DNA of 64,000 bases from Monodelphis domestica (Eukaryota; Chordata; Mammalia; Didelphimorphia; Didelphidae). The position numbers and the translations under genes are program-made. The stretch lies in assembly GCF_027887165.1 (NCBI RefSeq), contig NC_077229.1, positions 209,385,338 to 209,449,337 on the forward strand. The letters are read 5' to 3'. Positions within the stretch are counted from its first letter, which is position 1. Each line of letters starts with the position of its first letter. Of this stretch, positions 10,430-22,080 are shown one piece after another. A model generated the notes under the pieces. It was not told the origin of the DNA. It searched no databases and saw only the letters and a list, made by a program, of their open reading frames with translations.

Positions 10430-12340
10430 CCTCTCCATGAGAGAAGTAATAGGCTCACCTTCTGTATCTAATATTGTTCATTGGTGACTAACTAACCAGA
10501 ACCCATATCCTTACTCTTGTTCCCCACTGCAACTTACAAATTCATCCCTTGCTGTCATCACCCATCCTATTCAGATCAATGTTTTGTAACCTAGAGATCT
10601 CCACATCATTCGTCCTTCTTTTTTAAAGCATTTAATAACTGGCTCAATCTTCCCCTTCTAAATCCCTGCCACACTTGGGAATTTCCATGCATACATAACT
10701 TCAAACATCTAACTAATTCTTTCTACAAAATAGTTGCTATAATTTCTAGGTCTTCAAATCATTCTCTCTTCTTTCTCAAGGTATCAGTACCTGCCTTACA
10801 GTCTTCTCTGCCTCAGTCTCTGCTATCATATATTGTGACCTCACTGTTTATATCCTGAGGTGCCTTTGAATATTCTTTCCTCCCTATTCATCAACATTCT
10901 TAATTCCTATAATGGATATCTTCACTAAAGATCAACTACTCATATCTTAGATCTCATCATCACAAATTACTGTGCTCCATTCATGATTTCAAACTCTGAA
11001 TTGTTCCATTCTGATTATTATCACTAATCCATCAAACCAAAGAGCATTTCACCATCCATGCTCTCTAAGCCTACTTCCATGTTGCTGAATATTGCTAAAG
11101 GAAGTCAATAACCATGTCAACTGGATCTATTATGAGTTCATGTTGTCTAATCTTAACTAAGCCCTCATTAGTTTATACTAATTCTTTTTCTCCTCCTCAG
11201 TGGCTATTTCAGAACTTTTCCTTCCCACAAGGCCATTTCAACCTTCTCCAGCAAATAAACCTGCCAATTACTTTATTGAGATCAATTCACTCCTTATCTG
11301 CTCCTTTATCTGCCACCCCTCAAATAACTCAAAAGCCCTCTACATTTTCACTCAATTTCTCCTTCGTTGAAGTTTCTGTGGAATAGATGACCCTTTTCCT
11401 TGCCAAAGCTAGTATCTTTAATCCATATTTTATCTAGTCCCTACCTGTTAGGAGATTGTCTCATTAATAAACCCCTCTGTTTTTCATCCATATTCTTCTT
11501 TATTTTATCGACTTGTTCCTTCTCTGAAACAAATAGGTGCAGGTCTACTCCACTACTAAAAAATAAAACAAAACAAAACAAAGCCTGCAATTAATCCTGC
11601 TATCTCCTCAAACTGACCTCTTAAACCTTTCCTTCCTTGTACTTTCAAACCTTCTAGGAATAATCATCAATATTCATTGCTTCCAAATTCCTTACCATAC
11701 AATTACTCCCCAACTTCTTGCAATTTGGATTCTAACTATTCCCATCACATAAAAATTGTTCCTCATCCCTTTTCTTTTTCTCCCCCTCTTTCTCTATCCC
11801 CCACTCTAAGTAGTTGTCAAGTTTTGTCAATTTTACCTACATATCATCTCTTCCCATAGACTCTATGCCCTATGTAGCCACCATCCTAGTTCAAGACTTC
11901 ATTTCTACTCATCTAGAGTATTTATTGTAAAGCTTATTAGTTGGTACTCCTAATGTTTTTCTCTGATCCATTTCCAATACAATTCCCAAAATAATCTTTA
12001 TAAAGACACAAATCTGACCATATTATTCCACCTGTTCAAAATCCTTTATTAGTTCTTAATTCCTATAGGACAAAATACAAATACCTCAGTCTGGCACAAA
12101 AAAGTCCTCTATAATCTTATTTAGAACTATATTTATAATTTTATTAATACTATTCTCTTTCAAAAACTTTGTATTCTAGTCAAGCTGGATTATGATTTTT
12201 CCCTGAACAGTACCTTCCATTTTTCAACATGCCTATAGAATGTACTGCCAAAAATACTCCTCAGAATTCTGGTCTTCCTTCAGGGTTTAGTTCAGGTGCT
12301 ATGTCTTCCAGGAAGCCTTTTCTGATTCCCTCAATTAGCC
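10430..12340 (+). mobile_element. L2 LINE, long sense copy (5' part)
   Basis: A pyrimidine-rich ~1.9-kb segment whose 3' portion is clear L2: 'aatctttataaagacacaaa', 'tctgaccatattattccacc', 'cctataggacaaaatacaaa', 'atacctcagtctggcac' and 'ttccaggaagccttttctga'. The upstream 10.4-11.9 kb is assigned by continuity and composition only. Its short frames (for example 11114-11386) are fragments without family motifs. The copy resumes at about 12940 after a nested insertion. Confidence 0.6.
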
Positions 12341-12521
12341 AACAGAATGGTCTAGTGGATAGAGTGTTATAGTAGGAGCCAGAAAGTCTCTTCTCTAATA
12401 CTTATTAGCTGGGTAACCAGGGGCAAATTAGTGTTATCTGTAAAACAAGATAATACCTGTAATATTTGCTTTACAGAGTTGTGAGGCTTAAGTGAAGGAA
12501 TGTAGGTGAAGTATGTAAAAC
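12341..12521 (+). repeat. MIR CORE-SINE, 5' part, inserted in L2
   Basis: Sense MIR head and CORE: 'cagaatggtctagtggatag', 'taggagccagaaagtctctt' and 'tgttatctgtaaaacaagat aatacctg'. It breaks at about 12521 and its 3' end ('aatgctatataaatgagagg') reappears at 12906, so another element split it. Confidence 0.65.
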
Positions 12522-12905
12522 TGATTTTTGTATCCCAATATTCTGCCCTTGCAAGGCCTCTCAGAGGTTGAGTTTCACTTAGAATATGCTGGGGGACCAG
12601 ACTCTTCCTCTTCCCCATAACTCTTTGCCTTTCTCCTTGTATTTGGCTGTGCCCCTTTCCAAGAAACATTGGTGCTCCCCACTTTGTACTTTCTCAATAT
12701 CTGTACCATCAGTAACCACAAGGTTACCATCACCCTGCTTGACTTATCCAAACTGTTTGCAGTTTTTCTGTTTATAAATCCTGTGTAAATCAAGCAGCCT
12801 GGACCTCCTTGTACACAGTACATGTGTAGGCCTGTTTCTTAGTCGTTTGATTTGCCCACACAAACACATTAAATTTTTTCCCCACTCAGATTCTCTAGTT
12901 TGACA
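12522..12905 (+). mobile_element. LTR-like segment (candidate solo LTR) inside a MIR
   Basis: A 384-bp block starts TG (12522) and ends CA (12905) and interrupts a MIR at a point where the two MIR halves join sensibly. It has TATAAA at 12773-12778 and ATTAAA at 12868-12873, about 95 bp apart, a plausible U3-R-U5 layout. The flanking 4-mers are aaac and aatg, so an exact target duplication is not visible. There are no retroviral genes. Orientation is inferred from the TATA and polyadenylation order. Confidence 0.45.
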
Positions 12906-13080
12906 AATGCTATATAAATGAGAGGTTAATATTTGTTGTTAATTGTCTCTCCTTCAAATTATCTTCAATTATACTTATTTTCAGATGAGTTACTTTACTT
13001 TTAGTAGACTATAAGCTCCTCAAGGGACTGTTTTGTATCCCCAATTCCTTTAATATAATAAGTACCTATTAAATTTTCCT
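12906..13080 (+). repeat. MIR 3' remnant followed by L2 tail
   Basis: The MIR tail (12906-12945) is followed by the resumed L2 terminus: 'agactataagctcctcaagg', 'gactgttttgtatccccaat' and 'aagtacctattaaatt'. Together with 10430-12340 this shows an L2, then MIR, then LTR-like nesting order. Confidence 0.6.
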
Positions 13081-13089
13081 TGCACTGAA

Positions 13090-13245
13090 TAGATTGGGAT
13101 TAAAGAGACATGGACTAGAGTCCTAGATGAAATCTTAACTATGACCTTGAGGAAGTAATTTCATGTTACTAAGACTATTTCCTCACATAAAATAGAGAAA
13201 ATAATACTTGGACTACCTACTTTAAAGAATGATATGGAAAATGTC
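13090..13245 (+). repeat. MIR CORE-SINE
   Basis: Sense MIR: 'catggactagagtcctagat', 'atgaccttgaggaagtaatt', 'tatttcctcacataaaatag' and 'aataatacttggactaccta'. Diverged. Confidence 0.6.
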
Positions 13246-14284
13246 CCCTTTAAACCTTTAAGCGCTCTAGACATATAAATTAATATTAGTTTCCTAGTAC
13301 TCTGAGAAAATATTGATAAACACAGAAAATAAAGTAAAAATAGAGCCACCCAAGTGCATGTCCCTGCAGTGTGACAAATGTAAAGTAACAGTTTGTTAGG
13401 TAAGGGCCACAGATGGCACTCAGTGCCTTGGCAATCAGGAGTAACCACTGACCGCTGGAGAGAAAGCAATGCAGGATGAGAGGATTCTTAAGGGGGGATA
13501 TAACCAGAAAACCTAAAGGGAGAATAGAAAATTAATCTGGGTTAATAGATTAGATGTACCTAGCCAAGTAATTCTGTATTTTTAGCTTTATGAAAATATT
13601 CTACAACAATATTCAATGAAAAACCATGAAGGCATAACAAAACAGAGCCAGTCCCAGAACTTATCCATGTCATTGAGAGAGAGAAAAACAGAAGAGCTAT
13701 GGTTTTTACTCAGTACAGTCCCTAGATTTATGAGTATAAGAAACTTAGCTGACTACAATAGTACAGATTAGTGAAATGGGGCTATATAAAAAAACATTTA
13801 AATAAATTATTTTCAAATATTTTGAAATTTTATAACCCTTTGGTATTGTTTTCAGTGGTCCAGAAACGTGATTCTTGGTTTAAGATAGAGATGGTAAAGA
13901 AGAAACAAATGGAACATGTCCATCTTTCATGAAGTCCAGGGGAAACATGGCAGATCTCTGAGTTTCTGTGAAACAGTTTGAAAAATCTCTAGTTTGGGGC
14001 CAATTGAATCTAGATTTCACAGAACCCTAAAAAATAAAAGAACCAAGAGAATTTGCAATTTCTCCCCACTTCCCAGATGTAATGAGTTGGCCAGATGTAC
14101 TGCTCAAGCTTCCTTTTTCTCTTGATAAAGTAAGTATATACTATACAAATTCCCTACTGTGGAAAATTCAAATGGAGAGCAGTAATAGAAGAAGAAACAC
14201 AACTCCAGGTATGTTCAGATAGGAACACAAACAAAGTCTTTCCCAAATTCCTTCTCTTGAGTTTTAAAAATCATAATCTTAGAG
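13246..14284. other. No recognised feature
   Basis: No clear repeat family. The short minus-strand frame at 13161-13469 overlaps the MIR and has no recognisable domain. Confidence 0.4.
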
Positions 14285-14482
14285 GGGGCAGCTAGGTGGC
14301 TGAGTGTACTGAGAGCCAGGCCTAGCAACAGGAGTCTTAGGTTCAAATATGGCCTTAGACACTTTCTAGCTGTGTGGCTCTGGCAAGTGACTTCACCCCC
14401 ATTGCCTAGCCCTTACCACTCTTCCACCTTGCAATTGATATACAGTATTGATTCTATGGTGGAAGGTAAGGGTTAAAAGAAA
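14285..14482 (+). repeat. MAR1-type SINE
   Basis: Near full-length sense copy: 'gggggcagctaggtggctga', 'gagagccaggcctagcaaca', 'ctagctgtgtggctctggca', 'cattgcctagcccttaccac' and 'acagtattgattctatggtg'. Confidence 0.9.
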
Positions 14483-15254
14483 ACAAAAACAAACATAACC
14501 TAGGGAAATGGTGATCTGCTAGCATAACTTTGGCTTTCTTCAGTACTTTGGAACTTATAGCCCTCATAAGAGAACAGTAACAGAGGGAAATATAGAAGTC
14601 AGACTTGGACTATGAGAAATGTCTGTGGTAGCTACAAATCTAGTAAATCATTGATAGGTAACAAACTTACCTCTTACTAGTTCTTTGTTGGGTATAGTTC
14701 TTGTGAGCAAGTTGACTGTGCAATGTTAATGAAATGCCTTCTCTTTTTATATTTTGTGCTCAAATTCTCCCTGAGAAATATTACTGAAAAACCTTCCATG
14801 AACACATGCTCGCTTTTTTTACATATACCCCAAAACTCTTTCTTAAGAAAATAATTGGTAGGTACTCAAGAAAGTTAACACCAAATAACATCATAAAAAA
14901 GGAAATAGGTTATATTTTAATGGAGGAGAAAAAATTTATTATTGATGGAATCTGACCAAATCAGCTGTCTGTGTACAGTCCGACCACCAAATTGTTAGAG
15001 CAAGGATGAGAATTAGTATAAATCTAGAAGAAAGAATAATGAGAAAAATTATTGTATGTAATTGAAATAACTTAATCTTGACTTTCTTAAACAAGTTATT
15101 AATAATGAAAAATGGATAATGGGCAGCAGCAATGATATTTATGTCGGCTATAATAATTTTATTCAAAAGTTTATCTAGTGCAAATAAACTGCCATAGCAA
15201 ATAGACCAAAAGAGTCTAAAAATCATCTTATTCTGCAAATACGACTTAACTTTT
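14483..15254. other. No recognised feature
   Basis: AT-rich sequence. The 107-residue minus-strand frame (14939-15262) is I/L/F-rich as expected of AT-rich noise and has no motif. Confidence 0.4.
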
Positions 15255-15330
15255 TCAATCAATCAGTAAACATTTAGACACCTACTACGTGCAAGGCACT
15301 ATATTAAGTGCAGAGATAGATGGTGGTCCA
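15255..15330 (-). repeat. L2-type fragment, antisense end
   Basis: 'caatcagtaaacatttagac acctactacgtgcaaggc actatattaagtgc' is the usual reverse complement of the L2 terminus. Confidence 0.6.
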
Positions 15331-15379
15331 AGGAAACACAGGTTTAGAATATAAATAGAAACTTGCTTATAAAATCTTA

Positions 15380-16050
15380 CAAGGAAGAATGATTGGTAAG
15401 TATGAGCAATTTTTGCTTCATAAAGCATCGAGAGAAGCAATGGGGGTTAAAATCAGTTTAAAGAAAATTTGTCATGAGATTCAACTAAATAAAGTCATCC
15501 CAGGTTCATTTAAGAATAAAGATATAAAGATGACATTTAAGAATAAAGATATAAAGATGACAACAAACACAAGAAAAATAGAAAAGATTTGCAAAGTTTT
15601 TGCCTTAACTGATTTACCATTAAGGATAGAGGCACATCAGTTGGTCTCTAAAATGACTACCCAGATATGTTTATAGAGGGGATAGAATGACACTAAAGGA
15701 AAAACAAAGACAGGAAAATCAACAAATTGGACTAGGTGATGAAATTGAGAGTGCTGACGGGTTGATTCATAAAGTATCTAAATTAGTGAAAGATACCAAA
15801 TAATTAGAAGAAATCTTGATTTCTATCAATTCAGAAAAAAGCAACTAGGAGAACATGAACCACTACTGACATATATGCCTAAATTTCCATTTATATAAAA
15901 TTTACACATATAAAGGATATCCTCAATGACACTATTAGTAGGAAGCAAGCAGGATTACTAAATAATATTTTACAGTGGACCATATTATTACTACAGAATT
16001 GGCAGAAAGATATAGAGATCACACTGTGCTTATTGTTGTTAATTGTGGAA
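15380..16050 (+). pseudogene. RTE-clade LINE, 5' part of a broken copy
   Basis: Sense-strand LINE remnant attributed to the RTE clade because its continuation at 16500-17200 carries an RTE-like reverse transcriptase motif. A frame at 15389-15676 is open but has no independent domain. It contains a perfect 27-bp tandem duplication (15507-15533 and 15534-15560), which keeps the frame. Later sequence near 16015-16050 ('cacactgtgcttattgttgt') precedes the break where an L1 tail has inserted. Decayed and non-functional. Confidence 0.45.
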
Positions 16051-16497
16051 AAAAATTGAAGAATTCAAGTAAATATGCAAAGACAAATTGATGCAAGATA
16101 AAATAAACAGAATCAGGAAAACTCTCTCTATATGTGTACATATATATAAATATAATATATGTTAAATAAATATATATAATGAGTATAAGAATGTAAATGT
16201 AAAGAACAAGAAACCAAAACTGAATGCTATGTAATCATTGAACTTGGTCTGAAAGAAGAGATGAAGAAGTTCTTTGCTTCTTCATAGAGTTGAGGAGTTG
16301 TGGATATGGAACATTGCCTATTCTGACAGACTTAACTGATGTGCTGATTAATTTTGCTGAAGTATCTTTTCTTCTGTCTTTTTTATTCTATATTACAAAG
16401 GGAGGTTTGCAAGAGGTTGGGTGAGGAGGGAAAGGATATATTTGAAAATGAAAGTGATGTAAAGAAAAAAATCAATAAAATTTTTAAAAAGAAAAAG
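16051..16497 (+). mobile_element. L1 3' end inserted in the RTE LINE
   Basis: Sense L1 3' UTR remnant: 'agataaaataaacagaatca', 'ggaaaactctctctatatg', 'gggaggtttgcaagaggttg', 'ggtgaggagggaaaggatat' and a terminal 'aataaaatttttaaaaagaa'. The flanks join as a continuous RTE frame across the element, with 'gaaaaa' at both edges, which suggests a short target duplication. Confidence 0.6.
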
Positions 16498-17210
16498 TTT
16501 TTGATTTAGTACAAAAAAGACTTCAAAGGTTTACATTCAACAAGGTGTCACCTATCTATATAAAAAAATCATTCAAGATTCCTTGAAGGCTACAACAATA
16601 GAGATAACCTTGTTCAGTGGCCTCTGATCATTAACAGTGGGTGAGGAATAAAACAGAGATATATATACTCCCCAAAGGTGTTCACTACTGCAATGGAAGA
16701 GATCTAGCACAGAATCAGAATTAAAGAAGGATTTCCTATAGATATCGAGGCCCTACAAATGTTCTTATTTATAGATGAGAATATACTAGGTGTATAAAGT
16801 CCCAGAATATTACAGAGCCTTCTGAAAGGTATCAATAACCTCTCAAAAGAGTTTGACTTGACCATCTGTAAAAGAAAGATCAAGTAGATGAAGACTATAC
16901 ATTGTTCAGATTATGACAATCAATTGAATGAACCTAATGAACCTTGTCCATCAGAATGTCTAGCTAAGATAGACAATATAAATGGAAAATGATTTGAACC
17001 TAGAATTAAACAGAAGGATGAGACTAAGTTGTATTGACTGCCTGTGGAGACAGAAAAAAAGGGATTAAAGATAAGGAAGAGAACTAGAGAGAATAGTGTC
17101 TCTGAAGCCAAGAGAGGAGAAAGTACCCAGTGAAGAATGGCCTATAGTATTAAATGTTGGAGAAATGAGCTGATGAATATGAAAAAAGTTATTGGCCTGG
17201 TCACAGCATG
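16498..17210 (+). pseudogene. RTE-clade LINE, 3' part (reverse transcriptase remnant)
   Basis: In one frame the segment near 16656-16705 encodes a pattern S-P-K-V-F-T-T-A-M-E-E-I, which matches the RTE/BovB motif around the reverse transcriptase finger/palm (S-P-K-x-F-T-x-A-x-E-x). Just upstream, 'gtttttgatttagtacaaaa' matches the coding sequence for the F-D-x-V motif. Further downstream a stretch at about 16960-17110 is also partly open. Stops and frameshifts abound, so it is a dead copy. The clade is inferred from these motifs only. Confidence 0.55.
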
Positions 17211-17239
17211 TCTACATGCTAATGTAAGGCTGGTACCCA

Positions 17240-17530
17240 ATATAATTACCAAAGTGATATTCCGAAAATGCTGATATCATAATGCCACTCTTCTGTGCAA
17301 TCAATCTCAATGACTCCCTCTTCCCTTTAGGATCAATGAACATTTATTATATATATTATTATAGAACCAATAAACATTTATTAATTGCCTATTGTGTGCC
17401 AGGGACTGAGTTAAACACAAACTTCTTTGAATGGCAATTAAAATCCTTCACAATCTGGCCTAAACGTACTCTTCCAGGATTATTACACATTATTCCCCTT
17501 TATGTACTCTTTGGCCTAGATAAACTGATC
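17240..17530 (+). repeat. L2 LINE fragment with embedded short L2-type leader
   Basis: Shows 'aattaccaaagtgatattcc', 'caatctcaatgactccctct', then an antisense-like 'caataaacatttattaattg cctattgtgtgccagg', then 'aaaatccttcacaatctggc ctaaacgtactcttccagg'. The L2 is therefore interrupted by a short L2/SINE-like piece at about 17330-17420. Confidence 0.6.
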
Positions 17531-18079
17531 AGTCAGGAAGACATTTTTGCCAGGAGTGAAAAAAAAATGGATGTTATAAGTTTTGCAACCAGGTTGAAGA
17601 TAATGCTTCTTCTATCCTTGATACTGCTCCAATATACATTCCCCTAGGCTCAATTCAAATCAGATGAATCCTTCAGAATTATTGCTGTAGCTTCAGTTTG
17701 CCTTTTATGAGTATTTCAGTTATGGATAGTGCTTAGAATAACCAAAGTAACTCTTGTCTCTAGACTTCTTTCCTGGACTTTGGAGTTATGCTTGTTTTTT
17801 TCTTGACACTGCTCTCTATCTTTCTCCAACTTACCCCAGAAACCTATTATATGCCATAGGAATATAAAGCAATGCCTTATTCCAAATTAGGGATAACAAA
17901 TTTGGTGGGGATATCACAAGTTGAGGCCTACTTATACACCAGTTTTCAGTAGGTACAGCCAAATGGTGGAAATCTCCTCTAATGTACAGTTCAATCTGTT
18001 GCCAAAGTGTCCTGTGCCATAAAGAAAGGAAGTAGCAAACAGAGCCAAAATAAAAGCTCACTATTCTTTCAAACTTTCC
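17531..18079. other. No recognised feature
   Basis: Possibly further decayed L2. Nothing can be named. Confidence 0.35.
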
Positions 18080-19090
18080 TTTTTCAGATGAAAATACCTC
18101 TTTCCAGCAACCCTGGTTTTCTGTATTAGAATCATCTTCAGCTTCTCACTATCCTTCACCTGATAAAGCAAGCATCTTGCAAAGTCATGTTAATTCTAAT
18201 TCTTGACATCTCTTACTTTTCTTCACTCACTTGGCCATCACCAGAGATCAGTCTTTCTTCTCTCTCATCTAGATCAGTGTATTAGCCTCTTAATGGTTCT
18301 CCTTAACTCAGAACTCTCCTTTACATACTAAATCTTATACACCTGCCAAAGTGAATTTCCTAGACATGTCACTCTTTTGCTCAAAAAAATTTCAGTGACT
18401 TCCTGTTATCTGTGGGACCCAACATAAATTCCTTTTTCTGGCTTTTCGTAAACTGGCCAAAACCAGGTCTACAGAGGTTTACTCTATGTTACTGCCCTTT
18501 ACAGATTATTTTATTCTTCTTGCAATTCCTCACTCACAAGATTGCATTTTAATTCACCATGATTTCATACAGGCTGACTCCATGCCTAGAATTTACTCTC
18601 TTCACATCTTAGAATTTCTAGTTTCCTTCAAAACTTAGTTTTAGCGCCTCATCTTACATGGAGTATTTCCTGTTCCCTAGTTGCTAGTGCCTGCCACTCA
18701 AATTATCTTGTTGTTACTTTGAATGTATATCTTTTTAAAAGTTTAAACCCTTATCTTTGGTCTTAGAATTGATAATAAGAATTGGTTCCAAGGCAGAAAG
18801 GGCTAAGCAATTGGGGTTAAAGTGACTTGCCCAGGATCACAGTTAGATCACTCACATCTGAGACCACATTTGAACCCAGAACCTCCTATCTCCAGGCCTG
18901 GCTCTCTATCCACTGAGACATCTAGCTACCCAAATTGATCTTTTATATATTTATCTGTGCATGTTATCTCTTCCAATAGAATGTAAGTCCTATAAAGATA
19001 GGGATTGTTTCACTTTTGTCTAGAGTATCTAACATAGGCCTTGATACTTTATAGTACTTAATAAGTACTTGTTGACTGATGTTGACATAG
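18080..19090 (+). mobile_element. L2 LINE, sense, interrupted by a SINE
   Basis: Clear L2 3' half: 'ctagatcagtgtattagcct', 'agtgaatttcctagacatgt', 'cactcttttgctcaaaaaaa', 'ttcagtgacttcctgttatc' and 'cctgttccctagttgctagt'. After the SINE at 18741-18931 it continues with 'agaatgtaagtcctataaag', 'gggattgtttcacttttgtc' and 'aataagtacttgttgactga'. Confidence 0.75.
18741..18931 (-). repeat. MAR1-type SINE, antisense, nested in L2
   Basis: Antisense copy: 'gtttaaacccttatctttgg', 'cagaaagggctaagcaattg', 'gtgacttgcccaggatcaca', 'ctatctccaggcctggctct' and 'ctatccactgagacatctag'. It is flanked by 'atctttttaa' and 'atcttttata', a possible degraded target duplication. Confidence 0.9.
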
Positions 19091-19099
19091 ATGACACTG

Positions 19100-19265
19100 G
19101 ATTACCTTTTAGAAATAAGATCACAGCATATTAGAACTAAATGAGATTAGGTAGTTGAAATGACTTGTTAAATGTCCCATAGTTAATTTCGGGCAGAGTT
19201 TGGACTAGAACTCTTGTCTATTAACTCCCAATCTAAGGTATGTTGTATTATATGGTGTTAAAAAT
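19100..19265 (-). repeat. MIR-like SINE, antisense
   Basis: 'gaaatgacttgttaaatgtc', 'ccatagttaatttcgggcag', 'gactagaactcttgtctatt' and 'aactcccaatctaaggta' follow the antisense CORE-SINE order. Confidence 0.6.
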
Positions 19266-20739
19266 GAGATAGGAAATGCAGAACAAAGATATTAAAAACT
19301 ACATATAATTTTTAGTGACATGATCAAATCTTTACCTCTTTAATTTTGTTGTTATTTTGACTTTGTTAAATTTGTCTACTATCTAAAACAAGTTAAAAGT
19401 TAGGGGTGACCTCCAGGCAGAACTCAACCAAACTCAATTATGCTATCACCTAAGATGCTGACTTGGTGAGAGATAAGAATCACTGGCTGCACTTTTTTTA
19501 ACCTCGTATTACTTACAATCCCTCAAACTGTGCAAAGGAAAAACAATCAGATCAAATAATGACAACAATAGTGCAGTGAAATATAAACCTTTCTAACTTG
19601 CTGGGATGTTAGGGTTATCATAGACCTTACTGCAGATTACCTACCAGATTGGAGGCCATGTAGAAAGCAGATAATGTGTGTCAGTAGGATACCACATTGT
19701 TTACCACTTGGAATAAAATTCCCTATGTTTTTGCTTTTAAGCACAGCTTCTTGCTAATTATTTAAGTTTAAAGTTTACTTCCCATTACAGCTTTGACTGA
19801 CAAGAACTAAGCACATCAAATTTTATAGCAGTTCATACATCTCCCTTCCAGCAGCAACTGGTCACAGCTATTTACAAAACAAAGCTACTTGGGGCACCCT
19901 TTCTCCTTTTTATAGGGTCTTTCCAGGTCCTCCCTGACCCATAAAGTTAACTTGCAACCAGTCATAATCATGAACAACCATGAACTACACTGTTTATTCT
20001 TGTGCCCATGCCTAGAGCAAGTTCTTTTCTTTCAGTGTGTACTGCTGCTGTCTTTCCCCCAAGAAGGTGCCATATTTAATGACAATGAGTCACATTTCCC
20101 TCACTTTATCCTTTGAATTAGTCATTATGACCCCTCATTGGCCATTCTTTTCCTGCCCCTCTCTCAAAAGTCTTCCTGTAAACACTTCCACCAATGCTGA
20201 GGTTATTTGTGTTTCCTGCTCCTAATGTTGGCTACTGCTGTTCTTAAAGACAATAAAATATCCTACCTGAAAAGAACAGAACTTTCAGTTGGATGATGAA
20301 TCTAGGGTACAATCTCTATTGTTTGTCTGAATTACATTGTTTTAGGAAGATATTCTAGGACTGTGGTTTACATTTTTACTTTTCTTATTTGTTTTGTTTT
20401 TATTCAATTTATTTAAAAAGAATAAGTCAATGACATATCAGACCTGTGGAGGTCAGGGGAATGTTGAGGGCAGTGTAATTAAAGTGAATGACAGTGCTGC
20501 ATGTGGTAATTTGGAACAAGTGTTGTTTGAAAATGGATTTGTGTATGCCTATGATTACTAAACAGTAAAAAGCACAGGTTAGGGTCATTATGGACTAATC
20601 AACATAAGTTAGATGTCCAACATGATATTGTCTTTAAACAATCTGCAAATATTCTAGATGGCCCCCAGGATATTCAGTTTATCAAGGAACAAGTTATAAA
20701 CTTTTAGAGGTAGAAGAGAATTTATTTACCTTTATTTTT
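19266..20739. other. Repeat-poor stretch, no gene recognised
   Basis: No repeat family or domain recognised. The 62-residue frame at 20037-20225 has no motif. Confidence 0.4.
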
Positions 20740-20845
20740 TATACTTTATTTTTTTAGAGGAGGAAATTGAGGCCTAAGGAGGTATAATGACTTTCCTTGA
20801 GAGTGACAAATTCAGGACTGGACCTTTGGATCTTTATATGAGAAT
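20740..20845 (-). repeat. MIR fragment, antisense
   Basis: 'agaggaggaaattgaggcct', 'aaggaggtataatgactttc' and 'gacaaattcaggactggacc' are the antisense CORE region. Confidence 0.55.
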
Positions 20846-21599
20846 TGACCCAAAGTTGAGTGCTGGCCAAGAAAGAAGGTATAAGGTTTGTATTATAGGA
20901 TTCATTCTGAACTTTGCACTAATATCATTCATGATTTGGATAATGGATGTGATTAAACAATAATACAGTTAGAAGGAACCCTGAAGAGTTGTCTAATTTT
21001 GCCACTAAACCAAGCTGCCTCCTATATTTAAAAAAAAATCTAATTTCTTTCTCTGACAGAGAGATGAGGTTTCCAAATTGGGTGGGAGAACTAGATGTAT
21101 AATACCTTGATTTTGATAAAGCTCTTGGTTATCCACCATGACCGCATAGTAGATTTCAGTCTAGTCCCAATGGCACTTTCCCTAAAATAAAAAAATAAAA
21201 CAAAATCATGCATTAGACACTAGTTTTGTTTAGTAACCACTTCACATACATTTGATATGTCCTGTTCACAACATATACCATAGAAGAAGCTGATAAAAAA
21301 TGTGATGATTCTGCCTCTGTTTCTGTGTAAAGGTATTGAATCTACCTGATTTTGAATTTATGAAGCTGATTAACCACAATGTGATTATGGTTTTGCTCTG
21401 ATTCTTCATCAAGAGGTATGGATAATCTTGCATTCTGATAGATGATTTTGGTGCAGTACAAACCTTCTAAGAAAAATAAAGGCTTTTTGGTAGGGCTCCA
21501 CTGTCTATTTCCAAAGTGGATTAAAGGTGAGATCTTTTCATCATAGATGTCCCCAAATTATGAAACCAGCTTAGGCTTCTGACTAGATTTTAACAATTG
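20846..21599. other. No recognised feature
   Basis: Contains no element that I can name. Confidence 0.4.
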
Positions 21600-21790
21600 T
21601 AGATTTATAGCTGAAATGTAGCTATTGATTATCAAGTCCAAGCCCATCATTTTTCAGATTAGGTAACTAAAGGCTCAAAGAGGAAAACTCAGTTAAACAA
21701 GATGACATTGGTGAATCAATAAACATTTCTTAAGTGCCTACTAGTGCTAGGCATTTTGCTAGGCTCTGGAGAAACAAAGAAAGATGGTAA
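21600..21790 (-). repeat. MIR fragment then L2-type terminus, antisense
   Basis: 21600-21712 resembles an antisense CORE-SINE ('ttttcagattaggtaactaa aggctcaaagaggaaaac'). 21715-21790 is the antisense L2 terminus ('aatcaataaacatttcttaa gtgcctactagtgctaggc', 'ctctggagaaacaaagaaag'). Confidence 0.55.
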
Positions 21791-22080
21791 ATGAAAGATC
21801 TTTGATTCAAACCCAGGCGTTCAGACTCCAAATCCTGAGTTCTTCAGGGAATACTCATACATTTTAAGTCCTTTTTATAGATGGGTACTCAAATATGACT
21901 CTAACTCATTTTTCTACCTGGCTTTTCACAGCCAGCCCCCTTTTTAAACATGCTGCTGGCCTTTAACAGAAAGGGACTGCACATCAGTAATTAGTACTTT
22001 TTATTTTTTTGGTGAAGCCTTTCCATTTTTAATAATTAAAATCAACAACCAAATTCCATCCGTTATTATTATTCTTTTAA
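21791..22080. other. No recognised feature
   Basis: Transition from AT-rich to GC-richer sequence upstream of the CpG island. Confidence 0.4.

Noticed and set aside
14285..14482. tRNA gene candidates in the SINE heads
   Set aside because: The tRNA-like part lacks a foldable cloverleaf and belongs to the repeated SINE unit seen throughout the window.
14939..15262. 107-codon minus-strand frame rich in Ile/Leu/Phe
   Set aside because: Typical of AT-rich noise; no motif, and its end overlaps an L2 fragment.
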